DNA of 64,000 bases from Trichostrongylus colubriformis (GCA_963978905.1 OZ022261.1:6449992-6513991), one strand, 5' to 3'; shown: positions 22,849-32,675, counted from the first letter of the stretch. Program-made: numbers and translations. Notes: generated by a model from the sequence alone, not told the origin.

Positions 22849-23430
22849 GGCAAGACATTCCAGAGTCTCTTGTGTGATGTTCTTACGTTGGCTTCCAGTG
22901 TCCAGACTTTCAACAATTGACGAACCTGTCTACGTATTCGTTGAACGAAATGTTCATCAGGAAGCGCTCGAATTGGCGACGGAAGAGGCTTCTCTTTGTG
23001 CCAAAGAGCGTCTTCAGAACCTCGGACGTATCCGTCCATGTCAGCTCGCAAGGCTCCCTGCGTGGAATGCAGCGGGAAAAGCGAGTATGACTCGTGGCGT
23101 CTAGTGCGGAAACGAGCAGCCGGATCGCGTTCTCCTCCGGCCTCTCGCAGTCGATATCAAAGATGTTCTTGCGTCGGTTGTACTATAGGTTGAAGCTGTC
23201 GTCTTAATCCGGGTCGTTGGAGGACTTCTCCAGTTTCCTCGAGATCCGATCGAGACCGACTCATGGTGCAGATGTAGTGGTCGACAACTTCTTCAGCAGA
23301 TCGACGAGCAGTTCCTGCTGGTCGGCCATCATCTTCAGTAGATCCTTGATTGGAGGGTCTTGTCCTGTCGTAACGATGGCGACGGCGTGGTATCGAAGCC
23401 GTTGTTCTGATCGCCAGTTGTTGTGTCTGT
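22849..23430 (-). pseudogene. Ty3/gypsy gag, N-terminal part
   Basis: Minus-strand sequence between the protease frame and the 5' LTR, read in several shifted frames (for example ADQQELLVDLLKKL around 23320). Charged and Arg/Gln-rich, consistent with gag by position only. No intact frame. Confidence 0.5.
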
Positions 23431-23560
23431 GTACATTCCGAAGTATACATTAGAAGGCATTGGAGTAGAATGATACATAGATAAAACGTGGGGAAAGCCT
23501 GGTCATATACACAGTCAAAATACCGGGTGGCTAGATCACAGGCAGTGGTCGGGTGTAAGA
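23428..23560 (-). repeat. 5' LTR of the Ty3/gypsy element
   Basis: Partner of 18335-18470. On the minus strand it is followed by CAACTGGCGATCAGAAC, a plausible but unproven primer-binding region. Immediately beyond it on the + side starts repeat R3 copy 2. Confidence 0.65.
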
Positions 23561-23950
23561 TCATTGTCTGTACGTTCGTCCTTCCGTCTGTCACGATTTA
23601 GTAAGTATATGAAAAACGACTTATACAGAGGGGACAAGTGTGGTATGGGTAGGGCATGGGACAAATAGTAAAGACCACATAGACACTCAAGTCAAGCTCC
23701 GCTCACGGTGGGCGGGGCATTCACTGAACGCTCCGTTTCAGCCCGAAAATAATAGCTGAACGGGTTCGAATGTGCCCCAAACGTCGAGAAAAAACATATT
23801 CAGGTTAGCAGGGAGTTTCTGAAGGGCTAGAATGAGTTCTGCGGCCAAAGGAAGAGAAGTAACACTTCTATTCCTCCAACTGCAGTTGTATGTAAGTAGA
23901 GGCAGGGTTTATGAAAGCGGGACAGCAAAGTAGGATACGCACACGAATTC
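23560..23950 (+). repeat. dispersed repeat family R3, copy 2
   Basis: Matches 9015-9480. Starts directly at the gypsy LTR edge, so either the gypsy element inserted into this repeat or the repeat edge was mis-set by decay. Confidence 0.6.
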
Positions 23951-23979
23951 ACTTTACATGATGCTCATGAAAGTCTCAG

Positions 23980-24192
23980 TGTCCAATTTAGGGTGCCCCT
24001 CGTCCGTCATAGATTCTCCTATTCGCGGCAAGATCCGGAGTCGAAAAAACCAAAAGGCGGCTCCTCGTTGCCCAACCGCGTTCACCCATCGCATTTCGGC
24101 GCCATCGCACGGTGCTACTGCTCCAGTAAAAAAGAAGAGCAAAGGGAGTGCTCCAACCAAGCGAACCCGAGCCACGAGGAAACGAAAGTCAG
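23980..24192 (+). CDS. exon D1, basic Lys/Arg-rich module
   Basis: 213 nt, acceptor GTCTCAG, donor G|gtagtt, phase 1-1. It reads VSNLGCPSSVIDSPIRGKIR, then a Pro/Ala stretch and a strongly basic end (KKKSKGSAPTKRTRATRKRK). The end looks like a nuclear localisation or nucleic-acid-binding tail. First exon after the gypsy insertion. Confidence 0.6.
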
Positions 24193-24264
24193 GTAGTTGT
24201 AACCATTTTTTTTTGAATTAGTAGGAAGCAGTCCATGTCTCAACCTCCTCAACCCTTAATTCAG

Positions 24265-24381
24265 GCGGTAAGAGTCCGATGTTACCAGTTCACCAAGATC
24301 AAAACGTATCTGCTGCAGACCCACACTTAGGAGGCCACACCATGGGTACCCTCCCACTAATAGCAGCAAGTCGAATCACAG
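24265..24381 (+). CDS. exon D2, Pro/Ala-rich module
   Basis: 117 nt, acceptor TTAATTCAG, donor G|gtaacc, phase 1-1. It reads GKSPMLPVHQDQNVSAADPH and ends IAASRIT. Same composition class as D4 and the E array. Confidence 0.55.
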
Positions 24382-24491
24382 GTAACCGTCTTTCCCGTTA
24401 TGATCTATGGAACATTCATTGTCTGACTCTACTAGGGGTGCCAAGCCGTCCTTCGCAGATTCCTGCTAACCAGTAGAATTGGTTCGTGCAG

Positions 24492-24555
24492 AGTGGTGGA
24501 TGCGTATCCGTGCCTCCTATCGGACCAACTGCCGTGGGTCAGCAGAAATCGGCAG
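24492..24555 (+). CDS. candidate exon D3
   Basis: Between a GTGCAG acceptor and G|gtgaaa. The composition-consistent reading SGGCVSVPPIGPTAVGQQKS starts in phase 0, so it does not join D2 in frame. A 96-nt alternative (24494-24589, phase 1-1) reads VVDAYPCLLSDQLPWVSRN. Unresolved, possibly decayed. Confidence 0.3.
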
Positions 24556-24584
24556 GTGAAATTGTCATTGGCACCTGGGCTGTG

Positions 24585-24785
24585 TATAGGTGGGGCACGA
24601 TTTCGCACCGAATTATGTGACGCAATGCGTAATATGTGCGGCGAGCTGGGGATGAGGCATGTTGGGTTCGCAAGCGATTACCCTGTCTCGCGCCTTATTA
24701 GAGGCGGAAGACACGGTACGCACGGCTCCTAGCTTGCGCGTCGCACACCGCTCGTACCAGTGCGAGATCTTGACCATATGATAGC
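24585..24785 (+). repeat. dispersed repeat family S, copy 2
   Basis: Matches 2160-2390, best at GCGCGTCGCACACCGCTCGT against CGTCGCACGCCGCTCG and at CGCAAGCGATTAC against CGAAGCGATTAC. Confidence 0.5.
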
Positions 24786-24925
24786 ACGGGCGCTTAAAGT
24801 GAAGGGAGATATATTCATTACAGCAATTGCTCCAATCGTTAGAACCATCAAAGAAAGGGTTTCAGATAACTAGAAGCGTTTTCTGTCAGGATTCTGGAAA
24901 TATCTGTCATATAGTAAAATTCCAG

Positions 24926-25066
24926 TGCCTTCTCCAGTGAGAGGTACTGGCCTAATGATGGTTGCGCTAACAACTAGGATCCAGCTTAATCCAAATCCAG
25001 TACGCTACGCTGTAGGAACCGCATCAGCAGTACCAGCAGAACGACATGTGGCCGGGCATTCGCGAA
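24926..25066 (+). CDS. exon D4, Ala/Val/Pro-rich module
   Basis: 141 nt, acceptor AATTCCAG, donor A|gtaatc, phase 1-1. It reads PSPVRGTGLMMVALTTRIQL then NPNPVRYAVGTASAVPAERH. It resembles a diverged array module (NPNPV, GTxSAVPA). Confidence 0.55.
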
Positions 25067-25138
25067 GTAATCATATACCCTTTTTCATGTAAGGAGGTAT
25101 CCGCCTATATCAGGAATTCGGACGGCTCTTTAACCCAG

Positions 25139-25268
25139 CATTGTGCCATACCAACGGAACTTCGTGGTCCGTAGCCATACTGGTGTAACCGCAACGACTG
25201 CGGCGCCATCTCGGGGGATGAGGCCCGCCATGCCAGCTCATCCCAACGCGATTCGCCTACCCCAAGCG
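25139..25268 (+). CDS. candidate exon D5
   Basis: Open reading IVPYQRNFVVRSHTGVTATT then AAPSRGMRPAMPAHPNAIRL before gtttag. Composition fits the D/E modules, but entry and exit phases (2 and 0) do not match the neighbours. It may be a decayed exon. Confidence 0.3.
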
Positions 25269-25495
25269 GTTTAGTTGTTTTTCATTTTGGCCTCACATTT
25301 ATACTTCTTTAATCGTAGAAGTACCAGTACCTTTCATAGCAGATACCATAAGTCAGCATTCGACCCGTCGTGCAAAAATAGCGAGTCAGGGTTGCGTTGT
25401 TACAAAATAGTTCCAGATATAATGCAGACTTCTGTTGGCTGTTCATATGTTCTTTTCATCAAGTTTTTTGAAATAGTAGTTATATCCGTTTCCAG

Positions 25496-25639
25496 GTGCT
25501 TCACTGGCTTCGAAACGAAGCACTATGACTAACAGGCAGTTTCAAAATGATAGTGTAACTGAGATCGCTCCGCAGAAAGCTAAGCCTGCCTCAGCGGCAC
25601 GTGCCAATTTAGTGGGGACTCCTGCTCGTGCACCCACAG
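25496..25639 (+). CDS. array exon E1 (diverged first unit)
   Basis: 144 nt, phase 1-1, acceptor GTTTCCAG, donor ACAG|gtggta. It reads GASLASKRSTMTNRQFQNDS and ends LVGTPARAPT. The His-His core of later units is absent, which suggests an old edge unit. Confidence 0.7.
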
Positions 25640-25701
25640 GTGGTAATACTTGCTTATATTTTCTTTTTATCAAGCTCTTCAGCAAACTTATCCGAGTTCA
25701 G

Positions 25702-25860
25702 GTGTTTCGATGGCTCCTGAACCACACCACGTGAGTCATCATAACTGGCTTCTTCAAAGTGATAGCGAGGCCTCGCCACTCACGATACCTCCGCAGGAAG
25801 GTAGGCCTGCTCTAGTTCCTAATTCCATTACAATGGGGACTCCTGCTCGTGCAGCCCTAG
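25702..25860 (+). CDS. array exon E2 (donor site lost)
   Basis: 159 nt open, reading GVSMAPEPHHVSHHNWLLQS and on. At its end the unit has CCCTAG|atgctc where all others have CACAG|gtgctt, so the GT donor is mutated to AT. Reading through reaches a stop at about 26003. Skipping this symmetric exon would keep the frame. Confidence 0.65.
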
Positions 25861-25922
25861 ATGCTCATATGTGCTTATATCCTGTTTTCATCAAACTTTC
25901 CTGTAGACCTATCCGAATTCAG

Positions 25923-26947
25923 TTGCTCCAACGGCTTCCGACCCAAACCTCGTGGGTCATCATGACTACGTTCTTCAAAATGATAGTAGCGCCTCGCCAC
26001 TGATGATTCCTTCGCAGGAAGTCAGGCCTGCTCCAGTTGCTCATTCCACTATAGTGGTGGCTCCTGCTCGTGTAGCCACAGGTGCTTACATGTGCTCATA
26101 TTCTCTTTTCATCAAACTCTCCTGAACATTACTTATCCGGTTTCAGGCACTCCAATGGCTTCTGACCCAAACCTCGTGAGTCATCATGATTGGCTTCCCC
26201 CTAGCTATAGTAGAGCCTCGTTACTCACGATTCCTTCGCAGGAAGTCGCTCGAATTGATCACTCTGCTACAGTAGGGACTCCTGCTCGTGTAGCCACAGG
26301 TGCCTGTATGTTTATACCCTCTTTTCATCAACCTTTCCTGAACTTCACATATCCGGTTTTAGGTGCTCCAATGGCTTCTGAGCCAAAGAGTCATCACAAT
26401 TGCGTTCTTCAAAATGATAGTAGCGCCTCGCCACTCACGTTTCCTTCACAGGAAGTCAAGCTTGCTCCAGTTCCTCATTCCAGTACAGTGGTGGCTCCTG
26501 CTCGTGCAGCCACTGGTGACCACATGTGCTTATATTCTTTTCATCAAACTCTTCAAACTTATCCGGTTTCAGGTGCTCCAACGGCTTCTGTCTCAAATCT
26601 CGTGAGTCATCATGACTACGTTCTCCAGAATGGTAGCGGGGCCTCGCCACTCACGATTTCACGGGAAGTCAAGCCAGCTTCAGTGGCTTTTGCCAATACT
26701 GTGGTGGCTCCTGCTCGTGCAGCCACTGGTGATTATATGTGCTTATATTCTTTTCACCAAACTCTTCAGTAAACTTATCCGGTTTCAGGTGCTCCAATGG
26801 CTTCTGTCCCAAACCTCGGGAGTCATCATAATTGTGTTCTTCAGAATTATAGTAGCGCCTCGCCACTCACGATTCCTTCACGGGAAGTCAAGCCACCTTC
26901 AGTGGCTCATGCCAATTCAGTGAGGACTCCTGCTCGTGCACCCGCAG
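25923..26947 (+). CDS. array exons E3-E7
   Basis: Exons at 25923-26081, 26147-26299, 26363-26515, 26573-26728 and 26789-26947, all multiples of three and phase 1-1. They carry SHHDYVLQN or HHNCVLQN cores and end VVAPARAATG or TPARAPAG. Donors are ACAG, GCAG or ACTG followed by gtg. E5 lacks four residues of the PNPVSHH core without losing frame. Confidence 0.8.
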
Positions 26948-27009
26948 GTGCTACTATGTGCTTATATACTCTTTTTATCGAGCTCTTCGGTAAACATATC
27001 CGAATTCAG

Positions 27010-28243
27010 GTGCTCCAGTGGCTCCTGATCCACACCACGTGAGTCATCATAACGGGCTTCTTCAAAATGGTAGCGGGGCCTCGCCACTCACGATTCCTTC
27101 GCAAGAAGTCGCTCGGATTGCTCATTCTTCTACAGTGGGGACTCCTGCTCGTGCACCCGCAGGTGCTACTATTTGCTTATATACTCTTTTTATCGAGCTC
27201 TTCGGTAAACATATCCGAATTCAGGTGCTCCAGTGGCTCCTGATCCACACCACGTGAGTCATCATAACGGGCTTCTTCAAAATGGTAGCAGGGCCTCGCC
27301 ACTCACGATTCCTTCGCAAGAAGTCGCTCGGATTGCTCATTCTTCTACAGTGGGGACTCCTGCTCGTGCACCCGCAGGTGCTACTATTTGCTTATATTCT
27401 CTTTTTATCGAGCTCTTCGGTAAACTTATCCGAATTCAGGTGCTCCAGTGGCTCCTGATCCACACCACGTGAGTCATCATAACGGGCTTCTTCAAAATGG
27501 TAGCGGGGCCTCGCCACTCACTATCCCTCCGCAAGAAGTCCCTCGCATTGCTCGTTCTTCTACAGTGGGGACTCCTGCTCGTACAGCCACAGGTGCTTAT
27601 ATGTGCTTATACCCTCTTTTCATCAACCTTTCCTCAACATTACTTATCCGGTTTCAGGTGCTCCAATGGCTCCTGGTCCAAACCCTGTAAGTCATCATAA
27701 TTGGCTTCCCCAAAGTAGTAGTAGGGCCGCGCCACTCACGATTCCTTCGCAAGAAGTCGCTCGGATTGCTCATTCTTCTACAGTGGGGACTCCTGCTCGT
27801 GCACCCGCAGGTGCTACTATTTGCTTATATTCTCTTTTTATCGAGCTCTTCGGTAAACTTATCCGAATTCAGGTGCTCCAGTGGCTCCTGATCCACACTA
27901 CGTGAGTCATCATAACGGGCTTCTTCAAAATGGTAGCGGGGCCTCGCCACTCACTATCCCTCCGCAAGAAGTCCCTCGCATTGCTCGTTCTTCTACAGTG
28001 GGGACTCCTGCTCGTACAGCCACAGGTGCTTATATGTGCTTATACCCTCTTTTCATCAACCTTTCCTCAACATTACTTATCCGGTTTCAGGTGCTCCAAT
28101 GGCTCCTGGTCCAAACCCTGTAAGTCATCATAATTGGCTTCCCCAAAGTAGTAGTAGGGCCGCGCCACTCACGATTCCTTCGCAAGAAGTCGCTCAGATT
28201 GCTCATTCTTCTGCAGTGGGGACTCCTGCTCGTGTAGCCACAG
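27010..28243 (+). CDS. array exons E8-E13 (homogenised core)
   Basis: Exons at 27010-27162, 27225-27377, 27440-27592, 27658-27810, 27873-28025 and 28091-28243, each 153 nt and phase 1-1. E8-E10 repeat at exactly 215 bp, and E10-E11 repeat as E12-E13 at 433 bp with almost no change. Modules read GAPVAPDPHHVSHHNGLLQN or GAPMAPGPNPVSHHNWLPQ, then LTIPSQEVARIAHSSTV. Confidence 0.9.
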
Positions 28244-28295
28244 GTGCTTATATAATATTTCATCAGTCTTCCGGACATTGCTTATCCAGTTTTAG

Positions 28296-28874
28296 GTGCT
28301 CCAATGGCTCCTGGACCAAATCCCGTGAGTCACCATCACTGGCTTTTTCAAAATGGTAGTGGGCCTTCATTATTCCAGATTTCTTCGCAGAAAGTCATGC
28401 CTGCTCCATTTGCTCATCCCACTTCAGTGCGGACTCCGGCTCGTGCAGCCACAGGTGCTTATATATTTTTCATCTAAGTCTTTCGGACATTGCCTACCAG
28501 TTTCAGGTGCTCCAATGGCTCCTGGTCCAAACTCTGTAAGTCATCATAATTGGCTTCCCCAAAGTGGTAGTAGGGCCGCGCCACTTACGATTCCTTCGGA
28601 CGAAGTCGCTCGGATTGCTCATTCTTCTACAGTGGGGACTCCTGCTCGTGTAGCCACTGGTGCCTATATTTGCTTATATCCTCTTTTCATCTAACTCTTC
28701 AGAAAATTTATCCGAATTCAGGTGCTCCAATCGCTCCGAAACCAAACACAGTGAGTCATCATAATTGGCTTCCCCCTAGCGATAGTAGGACCGCGCCACT
28801 CACGACTCCTCCGCAAGAAGTCGCTCGCATTGCTCGTTCTTCTACAGTGGGGACTCCTGCTCGTGTAGCCACAG
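28296..28874 (+). CDS. array exons E14-E16
   Basis: Exons at 28296-28454 (159 nt, variant type H with HHHWLFQNGSGPSLFQISSQ), 28507-28659 and 28722-28874 (153 nt each). All open and phase 1-1. E14 is the intact relative of the broken E17, E19 and E20. Confidence 0.8.
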
Positions 28875-28926
28875 GTGCTTATATAATATTTTATCGGTCT
28901 TCCGGACATTGCTTATCCAGTTTCAG

Positions 28927-29083
28927 GTGCTCCGATGGCTCCTGGACCAAATCCCGTGAGTCACCATTACTGGCTTTTTAAAATGGTCGTGGGCCCTCCT
29001 ATTCCAGATTCCTTCGCAGAAAGTCACGCCTGCTCCATTTGCTCATCCCACTACAACGGGGACTCCTGCTCGTGCAGCCACAG
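28927..29083 (+). pseudogene. array exon E17 (type H, frameshifted)
   Basis: 157 nt rather than 159. One base is missing in the TTTTT(C)AAAATGG segment and another near GGGCCCTCC, relative to E14. After HHYWLF the reading leaves the module frame. Splice sites are intact. Confidence 0.75.
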
Positions 29084-29106
29084 GTGCGTATATATTTTTC
29101 ATCTAA

Positions 29107-29283
29107 CTAGGGAAGGTATCTTACTTTCCATGGAACTTTGAAATGAGACCCGGGGAAATCGATAGAGCTTTGAACGCTGATTATAACTGTGAAAACCAAA
29201 ATTGCTAAATGGCATCCTGAAGCGAGTTACGACAGGTCAAAGTTTGCCTGTGACACCTCATTGGCGAGACACTTTGCCATCAG
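29107..29283 (+). repeat. left terminal inverted repeat (177 bp)
   Basis: Pairs with 31816-32010 in inverted orientation over its length. Long exact blocks include CTTTGAAATGAGACCCGGGG and GAACGCTGATTATAACTGTG. Differences are substitutions plus two insertions in the right copy. Confidence 0.9.
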
Positions 29284-29810
29284 ACGGTTTGTCGAAATGG
29301 CCATTTGTAATAAGACACATACCACTGTACGCGCTTTTAAATGCTGATCCCAAATCTGTATCTAGAATCCGTCAAACAATCACCTGAATGAAGTTATGAA
29401 GGTTTTCTGAAAAAAAAGAGTAATACCATTTCATGGTATGTTTGGGAGCCCATAGCGCGCGAGGCATACGTTTTCACGCAAAACCAGTGTGATTTTCGTG
29501 TTCAGGGAATCAAATTACCCTATGGGACAGGTTTTCAGCCAATTCGAGAATTCGACCAAATCTCGGAAAAATTGATGGGCTATTGACTGGCAACCCATTT
29601 AACAAAGGAGAAGTCGTTGACCCTTGCCCAGCAAATGCTCTTATTTGGCGCTTGTTACGTGCGTTTGGTGTGATGGGCAAGTGTGATAGGTATGCTTAGG
29701 CTATCTTGTTCAGCTTGCAGAATTTTTTGTGGAAGGAAATTCTAAAGCTCCTACTTAACCCCTGGCCACCTCTAATTTTCCGAAGTTGGGCAAAAACTGG
29801 ATCCGGCTGG
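29284..29810. other. left interior of the TIR element, unassigned
   Basis: Balanced base composition, no open frame above chance length and no match to a family I recognise. It precedes the AT-rich reverse transcriptase segment. Confidence 0.4.
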
Positions 29811-30469
29811 AATAGCACAGAAGTAATTTAAAGTATTTAATGAAAAACATGAAAAAGAATAGAGATAAAAGCGAAGAAGGATAGTAAGTACAGCCAATAA
29901 AGGCAGAGGAAGGAAAGAGTGAAGAAAGGGGGAAAAAATGTGACAGTGGCTGCATATGAGCTAGTACATATACATTAACTCGTTTCGTCTCTTCATCAAA
30001 CGAGTCAATGATAATATCAATCCCGAGGCTCTTCAGTGATTAGGACTGATATTAATCAAGATGTGTTACGAGAAGGTAAAAATAAAGCAATGTTGTTTAG
30101 TGATAAAAGAAAAATATATGTATACAAACATAAAAGAAATAAGATGTTATAGACCTAAAAAATGAATATTATCTTACACTGAATGTGTTATTGGGTGATA
30201 CGCAGTCAGTTGTAAAAAGGAGCCAAATTTAAAATGATATAAATAACATAACATACTATGGGATTATGATGCATATTAAATAAATGTGAGTAACGATTTT
30301 AGAAGAAGAAGGTGAATTAGTTACTGTTAATGGATTCATTTTAAAATTCCTAAAACCAGTTTTTTGATGCTTTTCAAATCTCCTGCTTTGCAGTATTTAT
30401 AACAAATGAATTTATTTTTATATAGACATTTTACAATGTTAGCAATAATAAATTCCTCTTTGTAACCAT

Positions 30470-31551
30470 TTATTTTAAAACTTCTTTAATTTCTGGTATT
30501 TTATTAGCAAAATCTTCATAAATTGAACAAGTGTTAGCTATCCATAGGGTTTCGGTATATATAACCGTGCATTTGTTAATATTGGATATATTAGTATCTC
30601 TTTGCGGGAACTTTATAACTTTGAAGTCGAAGTCATCTGTTTTATTATACAATTTGGTAGCTATCTTATTGTCAACAATATTAATGGATAAATCTAAATA
30701 ACTGCAACTGCTGTTGTCTTTGTGTGTCTTTTTGAGCTCAAGTTCACTTTTATAGACAATTTTTAATTTGTCATCAATTTCTTTTTCGTTCAGATTATGT
30801 ATAATAAGTAAATCATCCATATATCTATAAGGGATAAACAAATTGTTGGCGTTATACTGATCTGTAATAGAGTAATTATATTCCATAACGGATAGTGTAA
30901 GGTCTGCTAGTAATGGACTGAAATTGCCTTCTTGTGGCACACCTCTGGTTTGCCTATATAAATTGTTACCAAATAAACAGTAACTGTTATTGAGTAAATA
31001 ATCTATCGAATACAGAACCTCATGAATATTATAGTTTCTATATCCTTTCATTTTGTTATCATTTCCATTAGTGTAAAAGATTTTATATCCACTAGTTGCA
31101 ATATATTTTTTACCTGCATTATTGAAGCATCTTTTCAAAAATTCTGCCGTATTATTAATAATAAGATTGTGCTTCAGATTAGTGAACATATCTGTAAAAT
31201 TTGCCGAGAATAGTCTGAGATTATCACCTTTGATACTACTGAGTTCATTACTAATATTAATGTTACTAATAGACCAATATAGTTTAATTGTTTTATTTCT
31301 ATTTTGAATAGCCTTAGTGTAATTTAAAAAATGTTTTTATATGTAAAAATCGTATGCAGTTCTTGAGCCAATGGTTTAATGCTACTATTATATGCATATG
31401 TAATAAATCTAAATTTAATAGGATTTTTATGTAGTTTAGGTAGTGCATAAACGACTGGTATTTCCCCTTCTGTGTTTATATTGAGCTTATTATTGAGACA
31501 AAAGTATTTATGTTTTTGTATTAGAGATTCCCTATCTACGTCTAGTATCAT
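30470..31551 (-). pseudogene. reverse transcriptase, Penelope-like or related, one frameshift
   Basis: Minus strand, two frames joined by one shift near 31335 in an A/T run. The first holds YALPKLHKNPIKFRFIT. The second (31189-30470) holds RQTRGVPQEGNFSPLLADLT and the catalytic YMDD (residues 123-126), then SSCSYLDLSINIVDNKIATK and LYNKTDDFDF. These match the PKLHK...GIPMG-like...Y-x-DD...SYLDL layout of a reverse transcriptase group known from many invertebrates and allied to Penelope-like elements. No GIY-YIG or EN domain is visible. The AT content is far above its surroundings. Confidence 0.8.
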
Positions 31552-31721
31552 CTCATATGTGTTATTGGTATTTTGGTACCTGTAAATCTCAATAATTTCA
31601 GGAAATTTGCACAGAGGGGTAATTCGACCCCCTACGCGCGAATATCATACAAGGAAACGTTTAGAAGTGAAAGGAAAGCACCTATGTACTAATAATGAAA
31701 CACAAAATGCAAGAGAAACTG

Positions 31722-31791
31722 CGCTGGCGGGAAGCAAATCCACAATCTCGCGCCTGCAGAACCGGGACACCACCACTGAGCCACGGAGGCC
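31722..31791 (-). other. tRNA-like relic near the right TIR
   Basis: On the minus strand the segment starts GCCTCCGTGGCTCAGTGGTG, with a good Pol III A-box (TGGCTCAGTGG). It continues to a degenerate B-box position (GTGGATTTGCTTCCCGCCA). It could be a SINE head or tRNA relic. No intact cloverleaf can be claimed. Confidence 0.4.
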
Positions 31792-31815
31792 ATTACTGGC
31801 ACTGCGCCAGTCATG

Positions 31816-32010
31816 CTGATGACGAAGCGCCTCGCCATTGAGATGTCACAGGTAAATCGCAGGCAAACTTCGACCCCTCGTAACTCGCTTCAAAATACCA
31901 TTTAGTTTCATTTCATTTTAGTTTTCACAGTTATAATCAGCGTTCGAAGCTCTGTCGATCCCCCCGGGTCTCATTTCAAAGCTTCATGGGAAGTAAACTA
32001 CCTTCCTTAG
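31816..32010 (-). repeat. right terminal inverted repeat (195 bp)
   Basis: Inverted partner of 29107-29283, longer by two small insertions (one near the ATGAAATGAAAC run, one by GCGATTTACC on the minus strand). Ends exactly at the TAA duplication. Confidence 0.9.
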
Positions 32011-32042
32011 TAAGTCTTTCGGACATTGCCTACCAGTTTCAG

Positions 32043-32195
32043 GTGCTCCAATGGCTCCTGGACCAATCCCTGTGAGTCATCATAATTGGCTTCTCCAAAG
32101 GAGTAGTAGGGCATCACCACTCACGATTCCCTCGCAAAAAGTCGCTCGGATTGCTCATTTTTCTACAGTGGGGACTCCTGCTCGTGTAGCCACAG
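32043..32195 (+). CDS. array exon E18
   Basis: 153 nt, phase 1-1, first unit after the insertion: GAPMAPGPIPVSHHNWLLQ and on, ending TVGTPARVAT. Open throughout. Its upstream intron is the half left on the right of the inserted element. Confidence 0.8.
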
Positions 32196-32248
32196 GTGCT
32201 TATACATTATTTTCATCAGCCTTCCGGACATTGCTTATCCAGTTTCAG

Positions 32249-32617
32249 GTGCTCCAATGGCTCCTGGACCGAATCCCGTAAGTCATCATTACTGGCTTTT
32301 TTAATGGTTGTGGGGCCTCACTATTCCAGATTCCTTCGCAGGAAGTCAAGCCTGCTCCATTTGGTCATCCCACTACAATGGGGCCTCCTGCTCGTGCAGC
32401 CACAGGTGCTTATATGTATTTTTTTAACTCAGTCTCCCGAACATTGCTTATCAGTTTCAGGTGCTCCAATGGCTCCTAGACCGAATTCCGTGAGTCATCA
32501 TTACTGGCTTTTTTAATGGTTGTGGGGCCTCACTATTCTAGATTCCTTCGCAGGAAGTCGAGCCTGCTCCATTTGGTCATCCCTCTACAATGGGGCTTCC
32601 TGCTCGTGCAGCCACAG
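32249..32617 (+). pseudogene. array exons E19 and E20 (type H, stop codon)
   Basis: Exons 32249-32405 and 32461-32617, each 157 nt. In both the module frame ends HHYWLF* because CTTTTTCAAAATGG of E14 became CTTTTTTAATGG. Splice sites remain. The shared lesion shows they derive from one broken unit that was then duplicated. Confidence 0.8.
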
Positions 32618-32675
32618 GTGCTTATATGTATTTTTTTTTAACTAAGTCTCCCGAACATTGCTTATCCAGTTTCAG

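Larger units (their letters stand above)
18335..23560 (-). mobile_element. decayed Ty3/gypsy-type LTR retrotransposon
   Basis: Minus-strand order is 5' LTR (about 23.5 kb), gag with a zinc-knuckle remnant, aspartic protease, reverse transcriptase, RNase H, integrase, 3' LTR (about 18.4 kb). That gag-PR-RT-RH-IN order is the Ty3/gypsy arrangement. All coding parts have shifts and stops. Two later insertions sit inside it: a mariner (18909-19433) and a repeat-U copy (about 21572-22135). Confidence 0.85.
29104..32013. mobile_element. TIR-bounded insertion carrying a reverse transcriptase
   Basis: The element 29107-32010 starts CTAGGGAAGGTA and ends TACCTTCCTTAG, flanked by TAA direct repeats (29104-29106, 32011-32013). 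The empty site is seen in the paralogous intron at about 28471 (CATCTAAGTCTTTCGG), which equals left flank plus right flank with one TAA. Termini and a 3-bp TAA duplication suggest a DNA-transposon end, as in PIF/Harbinger. The interior holds an AT-rich reverse transcriptase segment. No DDE transposase seen. Confidence 0.85.

Noticed and set aside
31722..31791. Functional tRNA gene
   Set aside because: The B-box is degenerate and no cloverleaf with a clean anticodon stem can be drawn.
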